Made by a program: the position numbers and the translations under genes. Positions 8,467 through 20,422 of a stretch of DNA of 64,000 bases are shown here, in pieces (within the stretch, counting starts at the first letter, position 1; every line of letters starts with the position of its first letter). This stretch comes from Pseudomonas sp. LRP2-20 (GTDB lineage Bacteria > Pseudomonadota > Gammaproteobacteria > Pseudomonadales > Pseudomonadaceae): the NCBI RefSeq assembly GCF_024349685.1, contig NZ_AP025944.1:4284001-4348000 (forward strand), read 5' to 3'. Under the pieces are notes generated by a model that worked only from the letters and a program-made list of their open reading frames with translations, did no database searches and was not told the DNA's origin.

Positions 8467-10083
8467 TCAGGCGGTAAGCCGCGAGGTGACGTCACCCAAC
8501 TGCCCCGACAGCCCATGCAGGCGCTGCCCAGCCTGCTCGGTATGCTGCACAGCCTCCTGGTTGGCCGTGGCAATCCGGGTAATCTCGATCAGGTTGCGCG
8601 AGATGTCTTCGGCCACGCTGGTCTGCTCTTCGGCCGCCGTGGCGATCTGCCGGTTCATGTCGCGGATCGCCTCCACTGCCAGGGTGATGCGCTGCAGCAT
8701 CTGCCCGGCCTGCTGCACCTGTTCGGCACCCTCCTCGCTGCGCTGTTGGCCGCTCTCGATGGCCTTGACCGCCTCCACCGCACCCGATTGCACGGCTTCG
8801 ATGATCTGGTGAATTTCGGCAATCGACGCCGCCGTACGCTGCGCCAGGCTGCGTACCTCATCGGCGACCACGGCAAAACCACGCCCGGCCTCCCCGGCGC
8901 GGGCCGCCTCGATGGCGGCATTGAGGGCCAGCAGGTTGGTCTGCTCGGCGATGCCGCGAATCACTTCCAGCACCTTGCCGATGCGTGAGCTGTCATGCTC
9001 CAGGTCGCGGATTACCGCAGCCGTGCCGGCGATCTCGCGGTTGACCACACCAATGATGTCGATGGTCTGCTGCATCACTTGTTCGCCTGCCTGGGCACTG
9101 TGATCGGCATCATCGGCGGCGCGGGCGGCCTCGGCGGCGTGGCGGGCCACTTCCTGGGCCGTGGCAGACATCTCATGCATGGCCGTGGCCACCTGGTCGG
9201 TACGCTGGAACTGGTCATGGGTGCCGCGGGCCATGTCACCGGCAATGGTGCGCAACTGGCCACTGGCGCCTTCCAGTTCCTGGGCATTGTCCTTGAGGCG
9301 GCCAACGGTTTCGGCAAGGAAGTCGCGCAGGGTATTGGCAGCACGCGCCAGGCGGCCCAGTTCGTCCTCGCGACGGCTTTCGACGCGCGCGGCGAAGTGG
9401 CCCTGACTCAGTTGCGCCACGTATTCGATCAGTTGGCGGATCGGCTCGATCAGGCTGCGGTTGACCCGCCACAGGCTGAGCAGGCCAACCAGCAACGCCG
9501 AACCGAGCATCACCAGGATACCCAGCCAGACGGTGCGCTGGGCTGCGGCATTGATCGCGGCGGCACGGCCACCGGCCTCAGCGCGCAATTGCTCGACCAG
9601 CGCGCTCATCTGCTCGCTGGCAGCCCGATCCACGCCTTTCACTGCCTGGTCGCCGGCTAGCGGATCGCCACCGGCCGCAAGGAACGCCTGGCGCCCTTGC
9701 GCGTAGGCCTGGCCCAACTGCCGATGGCTGTCACGCAATTGCTGCAACGGTGCCTTGAGCGTGGCGTCGCTGCTGTCGATCAGTTGCCCGAGCAGTTGCT
9801 GAACCTGCTGCTCGCGGGCCTGGAACTGCTGCCAGTACTTGTCCAGCTCGGCTGGCTGGCGGCCGCGCAGCAGCACGTTCTTCCATTCCTGCACCTGGAT
9901 CTTGAACTGCAGGTTGGCTTCGTCGATCAACTGCGAGGCCCGCAGCGGCCCATCGACCAGTTCGGCGTAGCCACGCACGCTGGAGGACAGGAACTGGAAG
10001 CACACCAGGGCGATCAGCAGCATCGCCGCCAGGCTGCCACCGAGCAGGGTGAGAATTTGCACGCTGAGTGATTTACGCAACAT
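8467..10083 (-). CDS. Methyl-accepting chemotaxis protein
   Basis: A 538-residue chemoreceptor. The first membrane segment is at about residues 10-32 ([23 protein letters not shown]). A periplasmic helical domain of about 155 residues follows, rich in Gln/Leu heptads with a TarH-like four-helix look. The second membrane segment is near 190-212, then HAMP and a signalling domain with the invariant hairpin [19 protein letters not shown]. The ATG at 10083 is preferred over upstream starts because it places the first membrane helix at the N-terminus. The C-terminus lacks a CheR-tether pentapeptide. The ligand cannot be predicted. Co-directional with the ABC exporter but separated from it by a terminator. 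Confidence 0.93.
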   Translation of the reverse strand: MLRKSLSVQILTLLGGSLAAMLLIALVCFQFLSSSVRGYAELVDGPLRASQLIDEANLQFKIQVQEWKNVLLRGRQPAELDKYWQQFQAREQQVQQLLGQLIDSSDATLKAPLQQLRDSHRQLGQAYAQGRQAFLAAGGDPLAGDQAVKGVDRAASEQMSALVEQLRAEAGGRAAAINAAAQRTVWLGILVMLGSALLVGLLSLWRVNRSLIEPIRQLIEYVAQLSQGHFAARVESRREDELGRLARAANTLRDFLAETVGRLKDNAQELEGASGQLRTIAGDMARGTHDQFQRTDQVATAMHEMSATAQEVARHAAEAARAADDADHSAQAGEQVMQQTIDIIGVVNREIAGTAAVIRDLEHDSSRIGKVLEVIRGIAEQTNLLALNAAIEAARAGEAGRGFAVVADEVRSLAQRTAASIAEIHQIIEAVQSGAVEAVKAIESGQQRSEEGAEQVQQAGQMLQRITLAVEAIRDMNRQIATAAEEQTSVAEDISRNLIEITRIATANQEAVQHTEQAGQRLHGLSGQLGDVTSRLTA

Positions 10084-10164
10084 CGTGGATCTCGGAACAA
10101 GGAATAAGGAAACGGCGCGCCGTTGCAGCGCCGCGACAGACATCCTTGTCCTCGTTCGCAGGCC

Positions 10165-10194
10165 AAAAAAAAGCTGCCATCGATCGATAGCAGC
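10165..10194 (-). terminator. Intrinsic terminator of the ABC exporter
   Basis: Read leftward: a GCTGC...GCAGC stem around an ATCGATCGAT core, followed by eight T. It lies 78 bp past the stop of the ABC exporter gene. Confidence 0.8.
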
Positions 10195-10271
10195 CAGGTC
10201 GAGCACTTACGCAACAGTTGAAATCAATACTCTCAGGCAATTGCTACAGAAATGTTACAGATGCTCGACGC

Positions 10272-12035
10272 CTAGCCCGTGGTGAACTGCAGCTCGGCCA
10301 GGCGCGCGTACAACGGGCTTTCCTCGATCAGCTGCCGGTGCGTGCCGACCGCGACCACACGCCCCTTGTCGATCACCGCGATACGGTCGGCGTGCTGCAC
10401 CGTGGCCAGGCGGTGCGCGATGACCAGCGTGGTACGCCCGGCCATCAGGCTTGGCAGCGCCTGCTGGATCAGGTGCTCGCTTTGCGCATCGAGGGCGCTG
10501 GTGGCTTCGTCCAGCAGCAGGATCGGCGCATCCACCAGCAGCGCCCGGGCGATGGCCAGGCGCTGCTTCTGGCCACCGGAAAGGCCAACGCCGCCCTCGC
10601 CCAGTGGCGTCTGGTAACCCTGCGGCAGTTGCCGGATGAATTCGTCGGCATGGGCGCCGCGGGCTGCCGCCTCGACTTCGGCAAAGGTCGCCTCGGGCCG
10701 ACCGTAACGGACGTTGGCCTCGACCGTGCCACTAAACAGTGACGGTTGCTGCGCCACCAGGGCGAACTGGCGGCGCAGGTCGTCCGGGGCCAGCGCCGTG
10801 ATCGGTTGGCCATCGAGCAGGATGCGCCCCTGTTGCGGATCGTAGAAACGCAAGAGCAGGTCGAACAAGGTCGACTTGCCCGCCCCCGACGGCCCTACCA
10901 GCGCCACGGTCTGGCCGGGTTCGATGGTCAGGCTGAGGTGGTCGATGGCGGCCACCGAGGGCCGCGAGGGGTAGGCAAAGGTCAACTGCTGCAGTTCGAT
11001 GCGTCCCGTGGCGCGCTGCTGTGCCAGCGTCACGGGCGCCTCAGGGGCCAGGATCGTGCTTTGCGCTGCCAACAGTTCAGCTATGCGCTCGGCAGCCCCG
11101 GCGGCGCGCTGCAATTCGCCAATCACTTCACTCAGGGTACCGAAGGCACTGCCGACGATCAGGCTGTAGAACACGAACGCTGCCAGCTCCCCTGCAGAAA
11201 TGCGCCCGGCGATCACGTCCATGCCGCCTACCCATAGCATCACCCCGACCGCGCCCAGCACCAGCACGATCACCAGGGTAATCAGCCAGGCGCGTTGGGC
11301 GATACGTTGCCGGGCCACGGCAAACGCGGCCTCCACCGTACCGGCAAACAGCTCGCGGTCGCGTGCCTGGTGGTTGTAGGCCTGCACGGTCTTGATCTGC
11401 CCCAGGGTCTCGGCCACATAACTGCCGACATCGGCCACCCGGTCCTGGCTCTGCCGCGACAGGCTGCGCACCCGCCGGCCAAACAGCAGGATGGGTGCCA
11501 GCACCAGCGGCAACGCCACTACTACGATGCTGGTGAGCTTGGGGTTGGTGATGAACAGCAGCACCACGCCACCGATCACCATCAGCGCATTGCGCAAGAA
11601 CATCGACAGCGACGAGCCGATCACCGACTGCAGCAAGGTCGTGTCGGCAGTCAGCCTTGACTGGATCTCGGAGCTGCGGTTGTCCTCGAAAAAGCCTGGG
11701 TGCAGGCCCACCAGGTGATCGAAGACCGCGCGGCGAATGTCGGCAACGCAGCGCTCGCCGATCCATGACACCAGGTAGAAGCGGCTGAACGTGCCTGCCG
11801 CCAGGGCCAGCACCAGCACCAGGAACAGGCCAATGGTCTGATTCAGCTGGTGCGCCGAGCGGGTCATGAAACCCTGGTCGACCAACAGGCGAATACCCTG
11901 GCCCATGGACAAGGTGATGCCAGCGGTGACAACCAGCGCCAGCAAGGCCAGCAGCGCCTGGCGACGGTAGGGACGCATGAACCGCCAGGCCAGGCGCAGG
12001 GCACGGCGTTGGCGTGAGGAAGCCGGATCGGACAT
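10272..12035 (-). CDS. ABC exporter, fused permease and ATPase (MsbA/LmrA-like half transporter)
   Basis: A 587-residue type IV ABC exporter half. The six-helix permease spans about residues 20-305. The ATPase domain has Walker A GPSGAGKST, Q-loop FALVAQQPSLFSG, signature LSGGQKQRLAIARAL, Walker B ILLLDEATSALD and the switch VIAHRL. It should work as a homodimer in the inner membrane exporting a hydrophobic or drug-like substrate; sequence does not say which. The ATG at 12035 (MSDPASSRQRR) is chosen over an upstream start that would add 13 odd residues. Transcribed alone, divergent from the small gene at 12238. Confidence 0.9.
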   Translation of the reverse strand: MSDPASSRQRRALRLAWRFMRPYRRQALLALLALVVTAGITLSMGQGIRLLVDQGFMTRSAHQLNQTIGLFLVLVLALAAGTFSRFYLVSWIGERCVADIRRAVFDHLVGLHPGFFEDNRSSEIQSRLTADTTLLQSVIGSSLSMFLRNALMVIGGVVLLFITNPKLTSIVVVALPLVLAPILLFGRRVRSLSRQSQDRVADVGSYVAETLGQIKTVQAYNHQARDRELFAGTVEAAFAVARQRIAQRAWLITLVIVLVLGAVGVMLWVGGMDVIAGRISAGELAAFVFYSLIVGSAFGTLSEVIGELQRAAGAAERIAELLAAQSTILAPEAPVTLAQQRATGRIELQQLTFAYPSRPSVAAIDHLSLTIEPGQTVALVGPSGAGKSTLFDLLLRFYDPQQGRILLDGQPITALAPDDLRRQFALVAQQPSLFSGTVEANVRYGRPEATFAEVEAAARGAHADEFIRQLPQGYQTPLGEGGVGLSGGQKQRLAIARALLVDAPILLLDEATSALDAQSEHLIQQALPSLMAGRTTLVIAHRLATVQHADRIAVIDKGRVVAVGTHRQLIEESPLYARLAELQFTTG

Positions 12036-12237
12036 GGCGTGAACCAGAATTGCAGGAAGATTGAAGACTACCACTCATCCATCCCGGCAGTGCCTATAGC
12101 CCATCGTTCTAACCGGCCTCTGGAGCTTTGCCGCGCTTTCTGTTGGACTGAGCAGGCCTTGGTGCCCGATAACTTTTGTAACAGGCCATTCATGGCGCAG
12201 GTTTAACCTGAGCCTGAACCTGAGGAGGAGATAATCA

Positions 12238-12411
12238 ATGAGCTTGCAACATGGCAGCGATACCGTTAAAGCGCAGAACAAGCCACAGCCCAAGGCCTGT
12301 GGTTCGATCATCGATGCACAGGGCCGCGAGATCGAGATTACCGAGCAGATGATCCAAAAGGCCTGCAAGGAGCTGGAAGACAGCCGCGTGAAAAAAGTAC
12401 GCCACGGCTGA
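12238..12411 (+). CDS. 57-residue conserved-looking hypothetical protein
   Basis: A short ORF with a very strong ribosome site (GAGGAG, 9 bases before the ATG) and a terminator 16 bp after its stop, so it is very likely a real gene. The product starts MSLQHGSDTVKAQNKPQPKACGSIIDAQGRE and ends in a charged helix, ITEQMIQKACKELEDSRVKKVRHG. It is cytoplasmic, with two Cys and no membrane segment. It resembles a small protein family I associate with pseudomonads (PA1571-like), but I cannot confirm that and know no function. Divergent from the ABC exporter, convergent with pdxB. Confidence 0.75.
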   Translation: MSLQHGSDTVKAQNKPQPKACGSIIDAQGREIEITEQMIQKACKELEDSRVKKVRHG

Positions 12412-12426
12412 GGCGCGAATGCTTTG

Positions 12427-12452
12427 AAACCCGGCTTTATGCCGGGTTTTTT
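12427..12452. terminator. Bidirectional intrinsic terminator
   Basis: AAACCCGGC, TTTAT loop, GCCGGGTTTTTT. Between the 57-residue gene and convergent pdxB. Confidence 0.92.
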
Positions 12453-12472
12453 ATTTCAGCCTGCACCGGCAA

Positions 12473-13615
12473 TCAGCCCAGAACGCCACCCAGGGCACTG
12501 ACCATCTGTGCCAACTGCGGCGCCTCGCCCCGCACGCGCACGGTCAAGCCTTCGATCTCCCGGCGCGGTGGGTATTGCTTGCGCAACTGGTCGAATGCCG
12601 CCCGCTGCTCGGTCACATCGTCACTCAGGCTGCGACGGAAATCGGCATCGTCACGCCGTGGGTCATACACCGCCCGGCACAGCGTCGCCAGGGCCCAGGC
12701 CGGCTCTGCAGTGCCGTCCAGCTCGATGTGCGCCAACGGCGGCGGCGGCAGCAGGTCGGCCAGCTGCACCTTTTCGGCCTCGCCCAGGTGGCGGCACAAG
12801 GCCTGGTAGATCTGCGCCGTGCCGCGTTGGCGGCCATCCAGGCTGTAACCGGCGATATGCGGCGTGGCCAGGGTGCACAGGTCGGCCAGTTGCAGGTCGA
12901 CCTGCGGCTCGCCTTCCCAGACATCGAGCACTGCGTGCACGTCTTCGCGATCCAGCAGCAGCTCGCGCAGCGCTGCGTTGTCCACCACTGGCCCGCGGCT
13001 GGCGTTGATCAGCCAGGCGCCTTGGCGCAGCTGTGCCAGCTGTGCTGCGCCGAGCAGGTGCCAGGTCGGATGCTCACCGCCACGCTGCAGCGGGGTGTGC
13101 AGGCTGATCACGTCGCACTGTTCGAGGATCGTCGCGAGGCTGACGTAGTCGCCGCCCTCGGCGGCCTGGCGCAGCGGGTCGCAGACCAGCACCTTCCAGC
13201 CCAGGCCGTGCAGCACACGCACCAGGCGGCCACCGACTTCACCGGCGCCCACCACACCGTAGGTGCGTTGCGCCAGTGCCACGCCGTCCAGATCGGCCAG
13301 GGTCAGCAGGCTGCCCAGCACGTAATCGACCACGCCGCGAGCATTGCAGCCTGGCGCGCTGCTCCAGTGGATGCCCGCCGCGGCGAAGTAGTCCAGGTCC
13401 AGGTGGTCGGTGCCGATGGTGCAGGTACCGACGAAGCGCACCTTGCTGCCTTCGAGCAGTTGCCGGTCGACCTTGGTTACCGAGCGCACCAGCAGCACAT
13501 CGGCGTCTTTGACGCTGGCGGCGTCGAGGCTGCGGCCGGGATAACGGCGGATCTCGCCGAAGCCTTCGAAGAAGGCATCGAGCAGCGGGATATTCTCGTC
13601 GGCAACTATCAGCAT
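12473..13615 (-). CDS. pdxB: Erythronate-4-phosphate dehydrogenase
   Basis: A 380-residue D-2-hydroxyacid dehydrogenase of PdxB type, second step of pyridoxal 5'-phosphate synthesis. It opens [28 protein letters not shown]. The NAD-binding loop [18 protein letters not shown] lies at about residues 118-135, with [12 protein letters not shown], the catalytic Arg segment [12 protein letters not shown] and the His segment [16 protein letters not shown]-terminal PdxB dimerisation domain follows from about 285. Downstream of tusA on the same strand (60-bp gap). Confidence 0.96.
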   Translation of the reverse strand: MLIVADENIPLLDAFFEGFGEIRRYPGRSLDAASVKDADVLLVRSVTKVDRQLLEGSKVRFVGTCTIGTDHLDLDYFAAAGIHWSSAPGCNARGVVDYVLGSLLTLADLDGVALAQRTYGVVGAGEVGGRLVRVLHGLGWKVLVCDPLRQAAEGGDYVSLATILEQCDVISLHTPLQRGGEHPTWHLLGAAQLAQLRQGAWLINASRGPVVDNAALRELLLDREDVHAVLDVWEGEPQVDLQLADLCTLATPHIAGYSLDGRQRGTAQIYQALCRHLGEAEKVQLADLLPPPPLAHIELDGTAEPAWALATLCRAVYDPRRDDADFRRSLSDDVTEQRAAFDQLRKQYPPRREIEGLTVRVRGEAPQLAQMVSALGGVLG

Positions 13616-13675
13616 GGCGCTCTCCTGTCTGGGGAGCGCAGTGTAGGCGCTATGGGAGGTGGGTTCCAGCGCGGT

Positions 13676-13918
13676 TCAGTCGGCTTTCTTGCGGATCCAG
13701 TACAGGTAGGTGCCTGCCTCTTCCTGCTGTTGCAGCAATTCGTGGCCGAGGAAGTTGCAGAACTTGGGGATGTCACGGCGGGTCGACGGGTCGGTGGCGA
13801 TGACCTTGAGCAGGCCGCCGGCCGCCAGGTTGCGCACGTGCTGGTGCAGCATCATCACCGGCTCCGGGCAGTTGAGGCCGGTGGCGTCGAGGATGGCATC
13901 GGGGGTGAAATCGGTCAT
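13676..13918 (-). CDS. tusA: TusA-type sulfur carrier protein
   Basis: An 80-residue SirA/TusA protein with the active-site motif [20 protein letters not shown]; the Cys of CPEP (Cys17) carries persulfide. It relays sulfur from IscS to TusD for tRNA 2-thiouridine synthesis and can supply Mo-cofactor sulfuration. Length equals the family (about 81). It lies between repeat copy A and pdxB. Confidence 0.95.
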   Translation of the reverse strand: MTDFTPDAILDATGLNCPEPVMMLHQHVRNLAAGGLLKVIATDPSTRRDIPKFCNFLGHELLQQQEEAGTYLYWIRKKAD

Positions 13919-14002
13919 GGGAGGCTCCGCAAATGATCGCTATTGTGGCGCATCTGGTTGTGCCGACCAAGAGGGGGCGCTGGTGCATGCCTTAAGTGGT
14001 GC

Positions 14003-14247
14003 GTGGGCGTCGAGATCGAGCGCCGCCCGCGCGGCGCATCGCGAGCTGCGCTCGCTCCTACGTTTGTTTCGGGCCAGTAACGCCTGTGCCAGGCGCGCGC
14101 GACCGCCTTGTGGGTACGACGCGATATCGCGCCATGCGCCAAGGCGTCCGCGCGCAAATCCCCCAGGAATAACTGGCCCGAAACAAACGTAGGAGCGAGC
14201 GCAGCTCGCGATGCGCCGCGCGGGCGGCGCTCGATCTCCCAGGCACT
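14003..14247. repeat. Giant palindromic repeat, copy A
   Basis: Core 14012-14238 (227 bp): two 67-bp arms that are perfect inverted copies (14012-14078 and 14172-14238) around a 93-bp centre. Each arm contains two small hairpins (GCGCCGC/GCGGCGC and GCGAGC/GCTCGC). The centre is itself partly palindromic: GCGCGCG...CCGCCTTG against CAAGGCG..CGCGCGC, around GCGATATCGC. It sits between rlmM and tusA, both leftward, so the transcript would fold into a very long hairpin. Two more copies at 18.3 and 60.6 kb share the arms almost base for base. Confidence 0.93.
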
Positions 14248-14276
14248 GCAACACTCCAGGCATGCACCTGACAACC

Positions 14277-15341
14277 TCAACGCGGTTTCAGGTCCAGTCT
14301 GCGCAGGTGGCAAGTCACTTCCTCTCGATCGTGATACAGCTGCTTGCAGGCAATCGACACCTTGACCTTGCGCGCCCTGAACGTCGCTTCCATGCGGTCC
14401 AGCAAGCGGCGCACCTCGGCATAGCGCTGCTTCATCGGCAACTTCAGGTTGACCACCGCTTCACGGCACAACCCCTCACCCAGCCAGGTCTCGATCAGCG
14501 AGGTGGTACGCGCCGGCTTCTCGACGATATCGCAGACCATCCAGTCCACCGGCTGCTTCGGCTGCCAGGTGAAACCATCGGCCATCAGGTGTTGCACCAG
14601 CCCGGTGTCCATCAGGCTCTCGGCCATCGGCCCGTTGTCGATGGCGGTGACCAGCATGCCACGGCGCACCAGCTGATAGGTCCAGCCACCCGGCGAAGCA
14701 CCCAGGTCAACCCCAGTCATGTCGTCGCCCAGGCGCTGCTCCCAGTGGTCGCGCGGGATGAACTGGTGCCAGGCCTCCTCCAGCTTGAGGGTAGAACGGC
14801 TGGGTGCCTCACGCGGGAACTTCAGGCGCGGGATGCCCATCGGCCACAGCGCACTGTTGTTCGCCTCGGCCACGCCAACGAATACCCGGCGGCCGCTGAT
14901 GAAAGTCAGCAACAGGCGCGGCAGGCTGGGGTTGTCGACCAGCCGCCCGGCCTTTTCCAGGGCCTTGCGCAGCGGCACTTCGAACTTACGGCAGAAGGTC
15001 GACAGCTCCTTGCCTTCGTTGCTGTCCAGCACCTCCAGCCACAGACTGCCAAACACCGGTTGCCCGGCCAGATGCTCCTGCAGCACGCTGATGCGGTCAG
15101 TCTCCGGCAGCTCGATATACGTGCCACGGGCCCACTGACGCGGGAAGATCAGTTGCGCGAAGCGCAGCTGCGCCATCAGGCGTTCGGCACCTTCGGCCTC
15201 GGCACAGACGAACTCGGCACAAGCGCTCTGCGGCTTGCCCTTGGCATAACCAGCCACACCCAGCTGGGCGGCATGTTCGCTGATCTCGGCGCAGACCTCA
15301 CCCTCGAAACCGGGCCGGCAATGCATGAACAGGGTATTCAT
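14277..15341 (-). CDS. rlmM: 23S rRNA 2'-O-ribose C2498 methyltransferase RlmM
   Basis: A 354-residue RlmM (YgdE). The N-terminal THUMP-like part begins MNTLFMHCRPGFEGEVCAEI; the SAM-binding motif is GVDLGASPGGWTYQL (residues 210-224) and the acidic motif VDWMVCDIVE follows. It methylates the 2'-OH of C2498 in 23S rRNA using S-adenosylmethionine. Divergent from acnA with a 222-bp gap. Confidence 0.96.
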   Translation of the reverse strand: MNTLFMHCRPGFEGEVCAEISEHAAQLGVAGYAKGKPQSACAEFVCAEAEGAERLMAQLRFAQLIFPRQWARGTYIELPETDRISVLQEHLAGQPVFGSLWLEVLDSNEGKELSTFCRKFEVPLRKALEKAGRLVDNPSLPRLLLTFISGRRVFVGVAEANNSALWPMGIPRLKFPREAPSRSTLKLEEAWHQFIPRDHWEQRLGDDMTGVDLGASPGGWTYQLVRRGMLVTAIDNGPMAESLMDTGLVQHLMADGFTWQPKQPVDWMVCDIVEKPARTTSLIETWLGEGLCREAVVNLKLPMKQRYAEVRRLLDRMEATFRARKVKVSIACKQLYHDREEVTCHLRRLDLKPR

Positions 15342-15563
15342 CTCTTACTCCACTACGGCTGGCGCACCAGGGGCGCTGGCAGGGCGGCGATGATAAAGGA
15401 AGATCGGAACCTGCGACATGCCCCGCCGGTCCAGAAAAGAGTCAGGGGCGCCAAACAGAGCTAACCTGACCATTCAGCCAGGTCCGTGCCGTGCGGGCCA
15501 AAACAGCGCGGTGGCACCGGCCACGATCGGCAGTGCCGGGCCCCGCCGCACAAGGAGTTGGCA

Positions 15564-18305
<2,742 letters not shown>

Positions 18306-18321
18306 TTGGCTTGGAAGGTGT

Positions 18322-18546
18322 AGCGCCTGTGAGATCGAGCGCCGCCCGCGCGGCGCATCGCGAGCTGCGCTCGCTCCTACGTTTGTTTCGGGCCAATTTT
18401 TCCTGCGGAATTTGCGCGCGGACGCCGAGTCGTACAAACCAGGCGGTCGCGCGCGCCTGTCACAGGCATTACTGGCCCGAAACAAACGTAGGAGCGAGCG
18501 CAGCTCGCGATGCGCCGCGCGGGCGGCGCTCGATCTCACAGGCGCT
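18322..18546. repeat. Giant palindromic repeat, copy B (opposite orientation, shorter centre)
   Basis: Perfect 74-bp inverted arms (18322-18395 and 18473-18546); the shared family core is 18331-18537 (207 bp). The arms match copies A and C. The centre (GCGCGCGGACGCC ... CAGGCGGTCGCGCGCGCC) matches the reverse complement of the centre of A and C but lacks about 20 bases holding the GCGATATCGC heart. Located 16 bp after the acnA stop. Confidence 0.93.
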
Positions 18547-18788
18547 GAGAATCCCAAGCCAGGCACATCGCAGTAGCACTTTAATGGCCGGTCAGTCATC
18601 ATGAGTGCTAACTATCAGCAAACGGTCACAAACAAAGGCAATAAAGCCGCATCTACTGCGAAAACCCCGGTTTTCATAGCGCACCCTGAATACCGGCCAA
18701 CTGCCCCAGATCAAGTAAATTAAATATCCATTCAATAAAACCAGTGGCTTGCCGATATCAGTCGAAAGCCTTGCGGATTACTCAAGCC
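18547..18788 (+). other. Upstream region of the aer-like gene
   Basis: AT-richer than its surroundings; no gene. It holds GAAAACC-CC-GGTTTTC, a 7-bp inverted repeat near 18660-18675. The only Anr/Fnr-like sequence is a half site, ATCAA, near 18710. A promoter for the Aer-like receptor must lie here but I cannot place its boxes. Confidence 0.35.
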
Positions 18789-20354
18789 ATGCGTAACAAC
18801 CAGCCGATTACCCAAAGGGAACGGACCTTCCCTGCCCAACAACGGTTGATCTCCACCACCAATGCCAAAGGTGTGATCACCTACTGCAACGATGCATTCA
18901 TCGAGATCAGCGGGTTCACCCGCGATGAGCTGATTGGCGCCCCCCACAACCTGGTTCGCCACCCCGATGTACCGACTGCGGTGTTCGCCCACATGTGGCA
19001 AACCCTCAAGCAAGGCTTGCCGTGGATGGGCATCGTCAAGAACCGTTGCAAATCCGGCGATCATTATTGGGTAAACGCCTACGTCACTCCGATTTTCGAG
19101 AACAACCAGGTCGTCGGCTTCGAGTCGGTGCGGGTCAAGCCCACCGCCGAGCAGATCCGCCGCGCCGAAGCCCTGTACCAGCGCATCAACGACGGCAAGA
19201 CTGCCATCCCGCGCCGTGACCGCTGGCTGCCGGTGCTGCAGGACTGGCTGCCGTTCATCCTGGTCAGCCAGGTTGGTTTCCTGATCGGCAACTGGCTCGG
19301 CCACTGGTGGGGCTTTGCGCTGGCTGCCGGCCTGTCGGTACCGCTCGGCCTGCTCGGCCTGGGCTGGCAGCAGCGTGGCCTCAAGCGCCTGCTGCGCCTG
19401 GCCGAACAGACCACCTCCGACCCGCTGATCGCGCAGATGTTCACCGACAGCCGTGGGGTGCAGGCACGCCTCGAGATGGCCATGCTCAGCCAGGACGCGC
19501 GCATGAAAACCTGCCTGACCCGCCTGCAGGACAGTGCCGAGCACCTCAGCGACCAGGCCCGCCAGTCCGATGCCTTGGCCCACAAGAGTTCTTCGGGCCT
19601 GGAGCGGCAGCGTGTGGAGACCGAACAGGTCGCTGCCGCCGTCAACCAGATGGCCGCCACCACCCAGGAAGTGGCCAACCATGTGCAACGCACTGCTGAC
19701 GCCACCCAGGAAGCCAACCGCCTGACCAGCCAGGGCCGGCAGATCGCCGGTGAAACCCGCGATGCCATCGAGCGCCTGTCTACAGCCGTGGGCGAAACCG
19801 GCCAGACCGTGACCCAACTGGCCAAGGACAGCGACGAAATCGGTGGCGTGGTCGACGTGATCAAGGGCATTGCCGACCAGACCAACCTGCTGGCGCTCAA
19901 CGCTGCCATCGAAGCGGCCCGTGCCGGTGAGATGGGCCGTGGGTTTGCCGTGGTCGCCGACGAGGTACGCCAGCTGGCCCAACGCACCGCCGAATCGACC
20001 GGGCAGATTCACGGCCTGATCGCCAAGCTGCAACAGACGGCCAACAACGCCGTGCAGACCATGGAAGCCGGCCACCGCCAGGCTCAGGAAGGCGTGGACC
20101 GCGTCATGCAGGCCGACCAGGCACTGGTCGGGATCAGCGAAGCGGTGGCCAACATCACCGACATGGCGACCCAGATCGCCGCCGCCACCGAAGAGCAGAC
20201 TGCGGTGGCCGACGAGATCAGCCGCAACATCAGCACCATCGCCGAACTGGCGGACCAGACAGCCGTCCAGGCGCAGCATTCGGCGCAGCTCAGTGAAGAG
20301 CTGACCAGCACTGCCGGCAGCCAGTACTCGCTGGTGGAGCGCTTCAACCGCTAG
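18789..20354 (+). CDS. aer: PAS-domain chemoreceptor, Aer-type aerotaxis receptor
   Basis: A 521-residue receptor whose length and layout equal Aer of P. putida. The PAS domain at residues 10-120 ([31 protein letters not shown]) should bind FAD and report redox state. A hydrophobic hairpin at about 155-200 ([39 protein letters not shown]) anchors it with no periplasmic domain, followed by an MCP signalling domain with [42 protein letters not shown]. The ATG at 18789 starts [15 protein letters not shown], the usual Aer N-terminus. Single gene, ending against a hairpin and a convergent pseudouridine synthase. Confidence 0.93.
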   Translation: MRNNQPITQRERTFPAQQRLISTTNAKGVITYCNDAFIEISGFTRDELIGAPHNLVRHPDVPTAVFAHMWQTLKQGLPWMGIVKNRCKSGDHYWVNAYVTPIFENNQVVGFESVRVKPTAEQIRRAEALYQRINDGKTAIPRRDRWLPVLQDWLPFILVSQVGFLIGNWLGHWWGFALAAGLSVPLGLLGLGWQQRGLKRLLRLAEQTTSDPLIAQMFTDSRGVQARLEMAMLSQDARMKTCLTRLQDSAEHLSDQARQSDALAHKSSSGLERQRVETEQVAAAVNQMAATTQEVANHVQRTADATQEANRLTSQGRQIAGETRDAIERLSTAVGETGQTVTQLAKDSDEIGGVVDVIKGIADQTNLLALNAAIEAARAGEMGRGFAVVADEVRQLAQRTAESTGQIHGLIAKLQQTANNAVQTMEAGHRQAQEGVDRVMQADQALVGISEAVANITDMATQIAAATEEQTAVADEISRNISTIAELADQTAVQAQHSAQLSEELTSTAGSQYSLVERFNR

Positions 20355-20374
20355 GCCGGTTGCCGGCCTGTAAT

Positions 20375-20406
20375 GGCCTCATCGCCAGCTTGCCGGCGAT
20401 GAGGCC
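20375..20406. terminator. Perfect 12-bp hairpin between convergent genes
   Basis: GGCCTCATCGCC, 8-base loop, GGCGATGAGGCC. No T-run, so it may be a REP-like or mRNA 3'-end structure rather than a simple terminator. Confidence 0.55.
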
Positions 20407-20422
20407 TTACCCGCTGCAAACC

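Noticed and set aside
18700-18716. Anr/Fnr box upstream of the aer-like gene
   Set aside because: Only the ATCAA half is good; the left half matches 2 of 5 positions of TTGAT.
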